A stretch of 64,000 nucleotides of DNA from DAHUYF01 sp963789275 (GCA_963789275.1 CAWBKF010000010.1:1-64000), one strand, 5' to 3'; numbered from the stretch's first letter, positions 1 to 8,822 are shown. Numbers and translations are program-made. The notes: generated by a model not told the origin, from the sequence alone.

Positions 1-19
1 GTCGAGGAAGTGCCGGATC

Positions 20-325
20 TCAGGGACCGAGCGTTTGAATAAGCTCCCGCCGCCGCTGCAACAACTCGGTCATTGTCTTCAGGAGTTGATCTCGCAGCGC
101 GGCAGGCGCAACTGCGACGACGCCCTCTGAGGGCAGCTCCAACTCGGGGAACCACGCCGAACTCAGCGGGAGCTTTGCGAGGCGATTGAGATAAAGGACG
201 AATGGGCGCTGGTTCAGGCGCGCTGCTTCGGATTTTCCGAAGATCCGGACGCCCTGGGGAAGGGGAATTCCCGACGGCCATGACCGGGAAGAGCTGTAGG
301 CCACGATCGCGATCGGACGCACCAC
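20..325 (-). CDS. Hypothetical protein, 101 aa
   Basis: I do not recognise this protein. It opens at a GTG and reads as a plausible basic/hydrophobic protein whose C-terminal half is a predicted helix rich in Leu, Arg and Glu. It lies 106 bp downstream of the ribbon-helix-helix-like gene on the same strand, the position a toxin would occupy in a two-gene toxin-antitoxin unit, but no toxin motif is visible. The reading frame stays open upstream of the chosen start, so the true start is uncertain. It may be non-coding. Confidence 0.3.
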   Translation of the reverse strand: MVRPIAIVAYSSSRSWPSGIPLPQGVRIFGKSEAARLNQRPFVLYLNRLAKLPLSSAWFPELELPSEGVVAVAPAALRDQLLKTMTELLQRRRELIQTLGP

Positions 326-431
326 CGCAAAGCAGTAACAAATGTGCAGCGGCCCCGGGCGGCGGGGCTGCTCGCTGCTGGGGAACAGAGTTCTTGACGA
401 ACGCGCCTTCCGCGATCACGACGAGGCGCTG

Positions 432-725
432 TCAGCCCTTGTCGGGTATCGACATCAGCTCGTCGACGAGCTTCTTGCGGCGGGCATAGCGCTCGTCGGA
501 TTCACCCTCGCTGCGCTCGAGCGCGCCCGGCACAAGAGAGGCAGTCTCGGGCGGCGCATAGACGGTGATCACCCGATTGGCCTCGTCCTTGGCTTCGAGG
601 TCACGGAGCACCAGGGTCTCCACATAGTTTGTGGGCGTGCGATTTTCCGCCCCTGCGATTGCCGCCAGCCGCCTGAAATTCGCGGCATCGAGACGAAGCG
701 TCAGGGCTTTAGGAATTCGTTTCAT
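432..725 (-). CDS. Ribbon-helix-helix (CopG-like) DNA-binding protein, possible antitoxin
   Basis: The 97-residue protein begins MKRIPKALTLRLDAANFRRL, which fits the pattern of a ribbon-helix-helix domain: a basic N-terminal beta strand (about residues 4-10) followed by two helices (about 11-40). The acidic/basic C-terminal tail (residues 60-97) would be the partner-binding part if this is an antitoxin. I chose the internal ATG because the 19 residues upstream of it do not fit the fold. The gene downstream (20-325) is a possible partner but is unrecognised. RHH fold assignment is by pattern only; the toxin-antitoxin role is inference. Confidence 0.5.
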   Translation of the reverse strand: MKRIPKALTLRLDAANFRRLAAIAGAENRTPTNYVETLVLRDLEAKDEANRVITVYAPPETASLVPGALERSEGESDERYARRKKLVDELMSIPDKG

Positions 726-779
726 CAAGCCAGTATGATGCATCCAGCATCTTTTTGCAACATTATGCCATAATAGGCA

Positions 780-1140
780 CACATCCGGGAAAACGCCGCG
801 CCTTCCGTTACTTGCCCCGCCGTCCCCGCGACAGCGCTACGGCATGCACACATCCGTAAAAGCGCTGCGCCTTCCGTTACTCATTCCGCCGTCCCCGCGA
901 AAGCGGGGACCCAGAGGAAGCGCCCCGCTCACTGCAATTGCGGGCCCTGGATGCCCGCTTTTCGCGGGCAAGGCGATCGTTGAGGAGCGCGTTGCTGCAA
1001 GGTGTGTGCATGCCGTAGCGCGAAAGCGAGGACCCAGGAGACGCGCTCCGCTGCTCCAGTTGAGGGCTCTGGATGCCCGCTTTCGCGGGCAAAGCGATTG
1101 TTGAGGAATACGCTGCCGCGAAATGTGTGCATGCCGTAGG
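780..1140. repeat. Tandem extragenic repeat block with CCCGC...GCGGG stems
   Basis: Two diverged copies of a roughly 120-bp unit lie head to tail (about 899-1020 and 1021-1140). Each unit runs from GAAAGCGRGGACCCAG through a short hairpin (CCCGCTTTTCGCGGGC at 954-969; CCCGCTTTCGCGGGC in the second) to TGTGTGCATGCCGTAG. Before them, two copies of a second roughly 60-bp repeat (about 780-839 and 846-905) share the text GCGCCTTCCGTTACT. Open reading frames in all frames here mirror the repeat and I do not regard them as genes. The 573 bp from 776 to 1348 otherwise hold nothing I can name. Confidence 0.75.
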
Positions 1141-1348
1141 CGCGAAGGCACGATCCAGCCTGGCAGAGGTGAACCGTGAGGCTCGCAAACCTGTCGGAAC
1201 GGCCGACGCGATCCGGCGCCTGCAGATCAGACCTCATGCTGGGATCACCCGGCCTCGCGTCTCGAGTTGCCGCCCTGGAACTGGAAAGCTCGTCCTGTCA
1301 CACTGGCGGCGTGAGCCTGGCCTTCAATCGGAGCCATCTGAGGCCGCG

Positions 1349-2113
1349 ATGACCATCAAGCTCTATGCCTTCACCTGCGGCACGTTGACGGGCGCGTTCT
1401 CTCGTCTGATGGAGGGCGGCGAGGGCGATATCACCGTACCGATCCCGGTCTTCCTGATCGAGCATCCCAAAGGCCGGGCGCTGTTCGATACCGGGCTGCA
1501 TCCCGATTGTCAGCGCGACCCGGCGGGGCGCCTCGGCGCGCGCTACGCGAGACTGTTTCGGTTCGGCTTCGAGCCCGGCGAGGAGGTGAGCGCGCGGCTC
1601 GAAGCGGTGGACCGCGATCCCGCCAAGATCGACCTTGTCATCAACTCGCATTTTCATTTCGACCATGTCGGCGGCAACGCCTTGATCCCCAACGCGACGA
1701 TGCTGGTGCAGCGTCGCGAGTGGGAGGTTCGCCAGGACCCCGACATCGCTGCGTGGCACGGGTTCAACCCGCGCGATTTCGAGCTCGGCCATAAACTGCG
1801 CCTGGTCGATGGCGAGCACGACGTTTTCGGCGACGGTTCGGTGGTGTGCGTGCCGACGCACGGGCATACGCCCGGGCACCAGTCGCTGCGGCTGCGGCTC
1901 GACAGCGGCGAGGTCGTGCTCGCGGCTGACGCTTGCTATTTCTGCCAGACGCTGCGCGAGCGTCGCCTGCCGCGCCACGTGCAGGACCGTGAGGCGATGT
2001 TGGCCTCGCTCGACCGGCTGGAGGCGCTTGAACGAGGCGGGGCGCGCATCTTCTTCGGCCACGACCCCGAATTCTGGCGGACGGTCGAGCAAGCGCCGGC
2101 CCCTATCGTATGA
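1349..2113 (+). CDS. Metallo-beta-lactamase-fold hydrolase, N-acyl homoserine lactonase-like
   Basis: This 254-residue protein has the zinc-binding signature HFHFDH at residues 101-106, the next metal ligand in HTPGH (173-177), an aspartate in AADACYF (D194) and a C-terminal histidine (FFGHD, H238), the full ligand set of the metallo-beta-lactamase superfamily. The overall arrangement, with an N-terminal VFLIEHPKGRALFDTG strand, matches the AHL-lactonase-like branch, whose members open lactone rings or hydrolyse related esters. I chose the ATG at 1349 because upstream in-frame sequence is repeat-derived. It stands alone; substrate is not deducible. A second lactonase-like gene lies at 17946-18758. 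Confidence 0.85.
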   Translation: MTIKLYAFTCGTLTGAFSRLMEGGEGDITVPIPVFLIEHPKGRALFDTGLHPDCQRDPAGRLGARYARLFRFGFEPGEEVSARLEAVDRDPAKIDLVINSHFHFDHVGGNALIPNATMLVQRREWEVRQDPDIAAWHGFNPRDFELGHKLRLVDGEHDVFGDGSVVCVPTHGHTPGHQSLRLRLDSGEVVLAADACYFCQTLRERRLPRHVQDREAMLASLDRLEALERGGARIFFGHDPEFWRTVEQAPAPIV

Positions 2114-2262
2114 CGCGGCCGCGCGCGATCCCGTTTGGCCCGGCAGGGGCAAACGCTGTGAGCATCCGGCGAGTGCCGCCCCGCGACTGGCGATATCCCT
2201 ACCTGCCGACAGCGGCGTGACTGGACATGAGTTACCGGGGCCGGTCGCGCTCCGACCGCACG

Positions 2263-3051
2263 TCAGCGCCCATGGAAGACCATGTCCGGCGGCTCGATGT
2301 CGCGATCGAAGGCCTTCGCCGTATTCACGAAGCCGCGGGTGCAATCCTCTGTGTTGAAGAGATCCATGGTGATGTCGAGCATCATGGCATCGGCGATCGG
2401 CACGCCGCCCGCCGACCAGGCTTTGAGCAGTGTTCGGGTGGCGGCGTAGGACTTTGTCGGCCCCACCGCCAGTTTGTCGGCCAACGCCTGCGCCGCCCGG
2501 GCGAGTTCAGCGTCGGGGACGACGTGTGACGCGATGCCAAGGTGGCCTGCCATGGTGCCGGGGATGGGTTCTCCCAGCATGGCGAAGCGCGCTGCCCGTC
2601 CCCGACCGACGCGCTCAGCGAGGCGCTGCAGCGCCCCGGCGATTGGCAGCATTCCCGTGGTCACTTCCACGCAACGGAAGAGAGCATTCTCGGCGGCGAC
2701 AATGAAGTCGCAGGCGAGAGCAAGTTCGAAACCTCCGCCAAACGCCACGCCCTGCACGGCAGCGATGGTCGGCACCCTTAGCGCCTCAATCGCGCGGTAG
2801 GACAGATTGACCTCCGCGACAAAGGTGCGGAACCAATTGACGTCCTTGCCAGGCCACTCTCGCACCTCGCCGCCGAAGCTGAAGTGAGGTCCCTCCGCCT
2901 CGACCACCAAAACACGGATGTCGCTTTCACTGGCCTCATGAACCGACTGCCGAAGACATTCCGAAAATTGGCCGTCGAGGCGATTGGCCGGCGGGTTGGC
3001 GAGAACGATGCGTCCAACGGCATCTTGGCGTTCGAAGCGGATGGTCCTCAT
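2263..3051 (-). CDS. Enoyl-CoA hydratase/isomerase (crotonase) family protein
   Basis: The 262-residue protein has the crotonase fold: the oxyanion-hole segments are HFSFGGEVREW (about residues 56-66) and GVAFGGGFELALACDFIVAA (about 101-120). Family members hydrate or isomerise acyl-CoA thioesters. The first catalytic glutamate of classical enoyl-CoA hydratase (in GxxPExG) is replaced by the context CVEVTTGMLPIAGALQRL, so the reaction may differ from simple hydration. The gene is the last of a likely DoxX-pirin-crotonase transcription unit, 87 bp after the pirin gene. Confidence 0.85.
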   Translation of the reverse strand: MRTIRFERQDAVGRIVLANPPANRLDGQFSECLRQSVHEASESDIRVLVVEAEGPHFSFGGEVREWPGKDVNWFRTFVAEVNLSYRAIEALRVPTIAAVQGVAFGGGFELALACDFIVAAENALFRCVEVTTGMLPIAGALQRLAERVGRGRAARFAMLGEPIPGTMAGHLGIASHVVPDAELARAAQALADKLAVGPTKSYAATRTLLKAWSAGGVPIADAMMLDITMDLFNTEDCTRGFVNTAKAFDRDIEPPDMVFHGR

Positions 3052-3138
3052 GGTCCGAAATTCCTTTCAGCCGCGGCAACGATGAAGGTCAAGGAATCAC
3101 GCCGTCCCGCCTGCGGATCCGAAGATCGCGCTCTTCGA

Positions 3139-3999
3139 TCATCTCGACAACTCGCCGCGCAGGCGCCCCTGCTCGACCAGGCCGCGGCGAATGTGTTGGA
3201 TATGGGCCTCGCCAATCTCCAGCGCCCGCGGCGAGGTGTGGACCGAATAGTAGCCCAACACCAGTTCATGGGGATGCGGAACCGCCGATCCGATCACGAA
3301 CTCGGCGTCATCCTGCGCGACGAACTCGACCGCCGCTTCGCCGGCTTCGAAGACGACGATCTCGCCATGCTCGAGGATGTCCGGCGCGCTGACCCGACCT
3401 TTGCCCATGGCCAGCCACAGGACGGAATGCCGCTCGGGCGGCTGGTAGCTCCAGCGTTCGCCGGCTCTGAGCGCAACCGCCAGGTAGTTGATCGGCGACG
3501 GCGCCATGATCGAGCTCTGCGCGCCACCGTACTCTCCCAGTAACACGCGCGCCGGTCCGGCTTGGGGAAGATCGGATGCGCCCTGATAGATGCTTTCGCA
3601 ATCGCCGAGTTCCAGATGCGGTGGCAGGGCGATCCAGAGCTGAAAGCCGCGGGTACGCCCGGGCTCGCCGGCCCCGCCCGAGTGCCAGATGCCCTTGCCG
3701 GCACGCATCCATTCCGCGCCGCCCGCACGAAGGACGCCGGTGGCGCCGTCGGTGTCCTCATAGCTGACGCTGCCCTCGGCCACATAGGTCAGGGTCGCCA
3801 GGCCTGAATGCGGATGGAGGCCGAAGGTCGGGAAGACGTCGCCCTTGTTGTCGACCAGATCAAGGAAGACGAAAGGCTTGAGGATCTGTCCGAGATCCCC
3901 AGGGCTCATCAGCCGGGTGACGGGGCCGTGGGAGCGGCCCCGGGAGCGGTGGACGATCTCACGGGTTGCGCTGGTCGCAAGCATTGCGGTGGCGGGCAT
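3139..3999 (-). CDS. Pirin family protein
   Basis: The 286-residue bicupin contains the pirin metal-site segment FGLHPHSGLATLTYVAEG near residues 57-74 followed by GGAEWMRAGKGIWHSG, both typical of the N-terminal iron-binding cupin; the C-terminal cupin follows. Bacterial pirins have been described as quercetinases or redox-sensing regulators. The ATG at 3999 (MPATAMLATSATREI) is preferred to the upstream ATG at 4041 because pirins normally begin about here. It sits 78 bp downstream of a DoxX gene on the same strand, a common pairing with a divergent LysR regulator. Confidence 0.9.
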   Translation of the reverse strand: MPATAMLATSATREIVHRSRGRSHGPVTRLMSPGDLGQILKPFVFLDLVDNKGDVFPTFGLHPHSGLATLTYVAEGSVSYEDTDGATGVLRAGGAEWMRAGKGIWHSGGAGEPGRTRGFQLWIALPPHLELGDCESIYQGASDLPQAGPARVLLGEYGGAQSSIMAPSPINYLAVALRAGERWSYQPPERHSVLWLAMGKGRVSAPDILEHGEIVVFEAGEAAVEFVAQDDAEFVIGSAVPHPHELVLGYYSVHTSPRALEIGEAHIQHIRRGLVEQGRLRGELSR

Positions 4000-4077
4000 G
4001 ACGAACCTCGGCGATCGGGCTGGCGGGGAAGCGCCGGGCATCGGCCAGACCGTGCCCGGCGCTCGCTACAGGAGGTA

Positions 4078-4509
4078 CTAGCCTGCAGCGCCCAGAGCAG
4101 CGGTCGAGGGCTTGACCGAGCGGCTGAAGCGGTGATCGAGCGAGAATTTGCCGGCGCCGAACGCTACGACCTGAAGCAGCCCGCCGACGATGGCGACGTT
4201 CTTCAGGAAGTGGATCATCTGGTTCTGATCGGCGAAGTTGTTGTGGAAAAACACGGCCGTCACCAGCGTGAAGACCGCGAGGCCGGCCGCCACGACCCGG
4301 ACCCGAAAGCCCGCGAGCAAGAGGACACTGCCGACCAGCTCGACGAACAAGGCGACGAAATAGGCGGCGACCGGAGCCGGCAAGCCCGCAGACGCAATGT
4401 AGGCCTGCGTCGCCGCCGGCGCGGCCAATTTGCTGAGGCCGGCCGTCAGGAACAGCACGCCTATCAGGACGCGCCCAACAAGGGCAGTGGTGTCGGTTTG
4501 TCTGGTCAT
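4078..4509 (-). CDS. DoxX family membrane protein
   Basis: The 143-residue protein has four predicted membrane segments, starting with LVGRVLIGVLFLTAGLSKL (residues 10-28), and the DoxX-type loop HNNFADQNQMIHFLKNVAIVGG. DoxX proteins are small integral membrane proteins often encoded with redox or oxidative-stress genes; their molecular activity is poorly defined. The start at 4509 (MTRQTDTTALV) directly precedes the first membrane segment. It is the first gene of the DoxX-pirin-crotonase unit and diverges from a LysR regulator with 151 bp between them, which is where its control site should lie. Confidence 0.9.
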   Translation of the reverse strand: MTRQTDTTALVGRVLIGVLFLTAGLSKLAAPAATQAYIASAGLPAPVAAYFVALFVELVGSVLLLAGFRVRVVAAGLAVFTLVTAVFFHNNFADQNQMIHFLKNVAIVGGLLQVVAFGAGKFSLDHRFSRSVKPSTAALGAAG

Positions 4510-4660
4510 GTCTCTGACCCCCAAAGCTTGGCCGTCGGAGCGGCGACCGGGTTGCGCTCGAGGTCTATGGCGGCGCCGTTTGACCTCGGGATCAAAGATA
4601 GACATTCCCATCCGACAGAAAACTCGTAAAGTACCGGAGATTCCGTTCAGGATATTTGAA

Positions 4661-5557
4661 ATGTCGGAACCCGGCATCCCGAGCATCGACCAACTGAGGG
4701 TATTCTTGGCCGTCGTCGAGGCGGGTAGCTTCACCGCAGCCGCCAAGAAGCTCGGCCGGGCCGTTTCGGCGGTAAGCTACACGATCGCCAACCTCGAGCA
4801 GCAACTCGGTATCTCCCTGTTCGATCGCGAGCACACGCGCACGCCGCGGCTCACCGAAGCGGGATCTGCCGTTCTGTCCAAGGCGAGAGCCGTAGCCGGG
4901 GGCGTCGACGACCTGCGCGCGAGCGTCCGCGCCTTGCTGAAAGGCGTCGAAGCGGAGGTCACGCTGGTCGTCGATGTGATGCTGCCGCGCGAGCGTCTGG
5001 TCGATGCGGTGCAAGCTTTCGAGGTGAAATTCCCGACCGTGAAGCTGCGTCTGCATGTGGAGGCTTTGAGCGCCGTCGCCCAGTTGGTTCGCCAGGGCGG
5101 CGCGATGATCGGCGTCGGCGGCGGGCTTCTCGACGTCGAGCCGGACCTCGCGCTCGTCCATGTCGGTGACGTGGAGATAATTCCGGTTGCAGCACCCGAT
5201 CATCCGCTGGCGCGCCATCGGCCCAACGCGCCGGGCGCCGCCCGGCACCATCGGCAATTGGTCCTGACGGTGCGGACGCCGTTCTCGGAGGGGCCGAATG
5301 TCGGCATCTTTTCGGCCGAAACTTGGCACCTCGCGGATCTGGGCGCGAAGCACGACCTGCTCCTGGCCGGCGTCGGCTGGGGCAATATGCCGGAGCCGAA
5401 TGTGCGTGCGGATTTGGCCGCCGGCCGGCTCGTGCGGCTGGAATTGCCGGAGGCCAAGAGCGCCCGCTACTCGTTTCAGGCGATGCATCGCACCGATCGG
5501 CCGCCTGGTCCTGCGGCCGCATGGCTGATCGAGCGCTTCCTCGACCAGGTCCGATAA
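4661..5557 (+). CDS. LysR family transcriptional regulator
   Basis: The 298-residue protein has a canonical N-terminal winged helix-turn-helix (residues 8-65: IDQLRVFLAVVEAGSFTAAA, then KKLGRAVSAVSYTIANLEQQ) and a LysR-type substrate-binding domain (about 95-298). The start at 4661 follows the usual spacing of the LysR HTH from the N-terminus. It is divergent from the DoxX-pirin-crotonase genes, the classic arrangement for a LysR activator/repressor and its target; regulation of that operon is inferred from this layout. The effector cannot be read from the sequence. Confidence 0.92.
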   Translation: MSEPGIPSIDQLRVFLAVVEAGSFTAAAKKLGRAVSAVSYTIANLEQQLGISLFDREHTRTPRLTEAGSAVLSKARAVAGGVDDLRASVRALLKGVEAEVTLVVDVMLPRERLVDAVQAFEVKFPTVKLRLHVEALSAVAQLVRQGGAMIGVGGGLLDVEPDLALVHVGDVEIIPVAAPDHPLARHRPNAPGAARHHRQLVLTVRTPFSEGPNVGIFSAETWHLADLGAKHDLLLAGVGWGNMPEPNVRADLAAGRLVRLELPEAKSARYSFQAMHRTDRPPGPAAAWLIERFLDQVR

Positions 5558-5956
5558 GAGATCGCGGTCGATCTTCTCTGTTTCGCGTGTCCCCCGATGA
5601 ATTCAGATGAAGCTGGTGCGATATTTGACGGCTGTTCCCGCCGACGGTAATCATTTTGGTCGGTGGCTCCTCGCAAACAACCTCGCGGCGCGCATGGAAT
5701 GGTCCGCCGCCGAGCTTCTCCATAGTCGGCGGCGTCCGCCCGGCGCGGAACTCCGCGCTGCCGATCCGTGTCAATCTCCTCGACAATTGCCGTCGCTGAT
5801 GGGCAGCCATATCATGCGCCGGCTGCACCTGTTTGGCTCACAGCGGGTGTGGATACTGGGCTGCTGATAAGATGGAGGCGGCTGTAACGGGCGGATTTAA
5901 ATCATCCGCTGGTTCACAGTCGCGTCGACAAGAAAACAGGGAGCGACGGTAGCGTT
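5558..5956. other. Intergenic stretch without a supported gene
   Basis: The stretch holds no open frame with a convincing start or family resemblance; an 86-codon frame on the plus strand (5607-5867) has unusual composition and no recognisable domain. Near the downstream DoxX gene there is a short inverted repeat, GCGGAT-7nt-ATCCGC (5891-5909), about 48 bp before the start at 5957, which could be an operator but is too short to be sure. Confidence 0.4.
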
Positions 5957-6376
5957 ATGATAAACGACATCAACGATGCGGTCATTCTCGCGGCGCGTCT
6001 TTTTCTCGCGACACTGTTTTTGATCTTCGGCTGGAGAAAGCTGAGGGACTATTCGGGCACGGTAAGTCAGATGGTGCAGGATCGCGCTCCGATGCCGGTA
6101 CTGGCTGCTGCCGTAGCGATCTTCATGGAGCTTCCGGTAGCGTTCGCGGTAGCTGTTGGCGCGTTCACGCGTCCGTCGGCTGTACTCCTGGCTCTATACA
6201 CGCTGGGAACTTCGCTTATTGAGCATCGCTATTGGACAGTGACAGGCCCGGATTACCTCGCCAGCATGGAGGGCTTTTACAAGAACCTCAGCATTATGGG
6301 AGGCTTCTTGCTGCTGTACATTACTGGCGCGGGAAAATATTCGATCGATGCATTGTGCAGCATCGCCGCGCCATGA
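5957..6376 (+). CDS. DoxX family membrane protein
   Basis: The 139-residue protein has four predicted membrane helices and begins with AARLFLATLFLIFGWRKL, the DoxX N-terminal pattern ending in a basic residue. A charged loop (SMEGFYKNLSIMGGFLLLY) corresponds to the conserved third-helix entry of DoxX proteins. It is followed 76 bp downstream by a second, divergent DoxX-like gene on the same strand, suggesting a two-gene membrane unit. Function is not established for the family beyond association with redox processes. Confidence 0.85.
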   Translation: MINDINDAVILAARLFLATLFLIFGWRKLRDYSGTVSQMVQDRAPMPVLAAAVAIFMELPVAFAVAVGAFTRPSAVLLALYTLGTSLIEHRYWTVTGPDYLASMEGFYKNLSIMGGFLLLYITGAGKYSIDALCSIAAP

Positions 6377-6452
6377 CCTGTGTGCTATTGGGGCGGCTGG
6401 TCGCATTAAGATCGGTCCTGCCCGAAGACATCGACATCGAATGAGATGGACC

Positions 6453-6923
6453 ATGATGGATTTGCTGTTCGTCGGTGTCGGTTGGACCGACCTCGCGATC
6501 ACCCTGAACCGGATCGCGATCGGGACATTCTTTATGCTGTCGGGATATCGCAAGCTGTTCAACGCAGAGCGCCACCGTGCAATCGTCGATGAGCTCAAGG
6601 CGCTCGGCGTTCCGGCATTGGGCTTCAATCAATGGTGGGTGCCGTCGGTCGAATTCGCCGCCGGCGCCGCCGTCCTTATCGGGCTCTTGGCGCCACTCGG
6701 CGCGCTTGGCCTGCTTGTCATCATCCTCGTCGCCATGGCCACGTCCGGGCGGCAGCGAATCAAACTCTACAAGCCGATCGACGAGGCGGATCGCATCGAC
6801 GATTGGCTCTATTTACCGGAGACGCTTTATGCCTTTATGTTGATCATGGTCGTCTCGGCCGGCGCCGGGCCGTACAGCCTCGATGCCCTGATCCTGGGTC
6901 TGATGAGCAAGCACGTCGCGTGA
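6453..6923 (+). CDS. DoxX-like membrane protein
   Basis: About 156 residues with four predicted membrane segments and a DoxX-like opening (IAIGTFFMLSGYRKLFNAER). The central loop IKLYKPIDEADRIDDWLYLP is longer than in the neighbouring DoxX proteins. Several ATG codons cluster at 6441, 6453 and 6456; no Shine-Dalgarno decides between them clearly (GGA at 6448-6450 would serve 6456). It probably forms a transcription unit with the DoxX gene just upstream and may pair with it in the membrane; that pairing is inference. Confidence 0.75.
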   Translation: MMDLLFVGVGWTDLAITLNRIAIGTFFMLSGYRKLFNAERHRAIVDELKALGVPALGFNQWWVPSVEFAAGAAVLIGLLAPLGALGLLVIILVAMATSGRQRIKLYKPIDEADRIDDWLYLPETLYAFMLIMVVSAGAGPYSLDALILGLMSKHVA

Positions 6924-7059
6924 CACCGCGTCCTCACCGGTTGTCAGAACTGGACGCGATCTCTCGAGATTTTGCGCAACCTTCACGCGCCGACGCGCGG
7001 GCGGGGCGGTTGCGGCTTCGCGTCAACCGCGCGTCGGCACCATATGTGGCTGGTGACCC

Positions 7060-7737
7060 ATGACATTGCCTCATCCGATTGTCTTCCTCGTCGACGTCGA
7101 CAACACGCTGCTCGACAATGACGGGATCCAACAGGATCTCAAAGATCATCTCGAGCGCATCTTCGGCCTTGCGGCGCGCGAGCGCTATTGGCGGATCCTT
7201 GAGGATCTGTTCGCCGAGCTGGGCTATCGCGATTATCTCGGAGCCTTGCAACGCTACCGCACCGAACATCCGCGCGAGGTCGAGCTGCTGTCCATGTCCT
7301 CCTTCCTTATCGACTACCCTTTCGCCGACCGGCTGTTCCCCGCCGCCCTCGAAGTGCTGAAGCGGCTGGGCGGCATCGGCCCGACCGTCATCTTGTCGGA
7401 CGGCGATGTCGTCTTCCAGCCACACAAGGTCGAGCGTGCGGGTCTATCCGACGCGGTGGAGGGTCGCGTGCTGATCTATATACACAAGGAAGCGGCACTC
7501 GATGATGTCGAGCGGCGCTACCCGGCCGAGCATTACGTCATGGTGGACGACAAGCTGCGTATCCTCACGGCGGTCAAGCAGTTCTGGGGCGAACGCGTGA
7601 CCACCGTGTTTCCACGCCAGGGAACCTATGCTCACGACCCGAAAGTGATCGCCGCTTTTCCGCCGGCGGACGTGACGATCGAGCACATCGGGGATCTGCT
7701 CCATTGTGACTTGGCCCGGCGAACAAATCTGCGATGA
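7060..7737 (+). CDS. HAD family hydrolase
   Basis: The 225-residue protein has the HAD nucleophile motif FLVDVDNTLLDND (catalytic Asp about residues 12 and 14), motif II in ILSDGD (about 111-116), a conserved lysine segment (about 124-145) and the acidic motif IV MVDDKLRIL (about 164-172). A helical cap domain occupies residues 20-95. HAD enzymes of this layout are usually small-molecule phosphatases. It lies 136 bp after the DoxX pair on the same strand; the substrate is unknown. Confidence 0.85.
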   Translation: MTLPHPIVFLVDVDNTLLDNDGIQQDLKDHLERIFGLAARERYWRILEDLFAELGYRDYLGALQRYRTEHPREVELLSMSSFLIDYPFADRLFPAALEVLKRLGGIGPTVILSDGDVVFQPHKVERAGLSDAVEGRVLIYIHKEAALDDVERRYPAEHYVMVDDKLRILTAVKQFWGERVTTVFPRQGTYAHDPKVIAAFPPADVTIEHIGDLLHCDLARRTNLR

Positions 7738-7818
7738 TCGTCTCCCTAGCGTCGGGCGGACGCACGCACTCGCAAGACTCTCGTTATCCAGAATGCCATT
7801 TCGCAGAGGTCTATTCCC

Positions 7819-8439
7819 CTACAACCCCGGTGGCTCCGTCGTCCGAAACGATTCCCGCGCCGCGATCACGTCGTACCAGCGAGACAGGGTGGGTCGTCCC
7901 TCCCGCCATTTCCACACCGGCAGCCGCGGCTCCACCAGCCCCAACGCCGTGCCCAGAACGATCTGCGCCGCATTGAGCCGCCCCGAATACGCGCCGCGAG
8001 CCGTCGCCCCCTCCAGCGCGTCCGCCGCACGGTTCACCCGCACCGACTCACGTGCGATCTGCTCCACGGCGCGTTGCGATTTTGGCGGCGGCAGCGCCCT
8101 CATCCAGGTAACGATGCCCTCCAGCAGGCCCAAGGCCTGGCCCATCTCGGCGAGCGTCCTCCACCCGTCCGAACCGTCCCGCGGCAACAGCTTCGGCCCC
8201 GGATTGAGCGCGTCGATATAGTCCAGGATCAGCTTGCTCTCGGTCAGGATCGTGCCGTCGTCCAGTTCCAATGTCGGCACGCGCCCGACCGGGTTCAGCA
8301 CCAACACGTCCGACTCCGGCGAATAGAGCCGTGCGCGCGTCAGCTCCTGCTTGATCACAAGCCCGTCGAGACCGGTTTCCATCAGCGCGATCCGTACCAG
8401 ACGCGCGAAGGGAGATCCGGCGGAATACAGCAAGCGCAT
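7819..8439 (-). CDS. Glutathione S-transferase family protein
   Basis: The 206-residue protein has an N-terminal thioredoxin-like domain (residues 1-75) with SAGSPFARLVRIAL in the catalytic loop region, the cis-proline segment VGRVPTLELDDGTILTES and the glutathione gamma-glutamyl binding ES pair, then an all-helical C-terminal domain. The ATG at 8439 (MRLLYSAGSPF) places the first beta strand at the N-terminus as expected; the upstream ATG adds 11 residues outside the fold. It is a single gene converging on the HAD hydrolase gene. Confidence 0.88.
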   Translation of the reverse strand: MRLLYSAGSPFARLVRIALMETGLDGLVIKQELTRARLYSPESDVLVLNPVGRVPTLELDDGTILTESKLILDYIDALNPGPKLLPRDGSDGWRTLAEMGQALGLLEGIVTWMRALPPPKSQRAVEQIARESVRVNRAADALEGATARGAYSGRLNAAQIVLGTALGLVEPRLPVWKWREGRPTLSRWYDVIAARESFRTTEPPGL

Positions 8440-8540
8440 CGATGCTTTCCTGATCGGGCCCGTGATTTGCACGACTGCTTTCTATGCCGCCCCATGCGAG
8501 GGGGCCAGCCCTCACATGATACGATACCCGGCCACGAGAA

Positions 8541-8645
8541 CTAGTCGGCTCCGACCCCATCAATTCAAACACCCTTCCCTCGTCATGGCCGGCTTGAACG
8601 CGCCAGCTTCGCCTGGCGCACCCGACCCCATTAATTACTCGAATT
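8541..8645. repeat. Dispersed extragenic motif CTAGTCGRCTCCGACCC
   Basis: The text CTAGTCGGCTCCGACCCC at 8541 recurs with one substitution and a missing C at 15547 (CTAGTCGACTCCGACCC), each followed by an AT-rich AATT segment. A partial copy, CCCGACCCCATTAATTACTC, lies at about 8621-8640. Related CTCTGACCCC texts occur at about 8968 and 12743. These look like fragments of an extragenic repeat. The surrounding gap, 8440-9116, otherwise holds only the short frame at 8823. Confidence 0.5.
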
Positions 8646-8822
8646 GACCGCAATTTTCCATTGCCGCCGCGCGGCTCGGAAGACTCAGATTCCGATTTGT
8701 TCCCGTTCCGATTCGGCCCTGTTCTGCCGCGCGTTGCCGCCCGAGCAAATACCTTGACGGAATCCGCCGTGGGGGTCGAATGCTAACGAATTTGGTTTGT
8801 TTGGGCGCGTCGAGGTGAGCGC

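Noticed and set aside
844..1151. Several overlapping open frames on both strands of about 80-105 codons
   Set aside because: They lie in tandem repeats, exist in most frames at once and have arginine/proline-rich low-complexity products.
1298..2344. 348-codon frame opposite the metallo-beta-lactamase-fold gene
   Set aside because: It is a high-GC shadow of a gene with clear catalytic motifs on the other strand.
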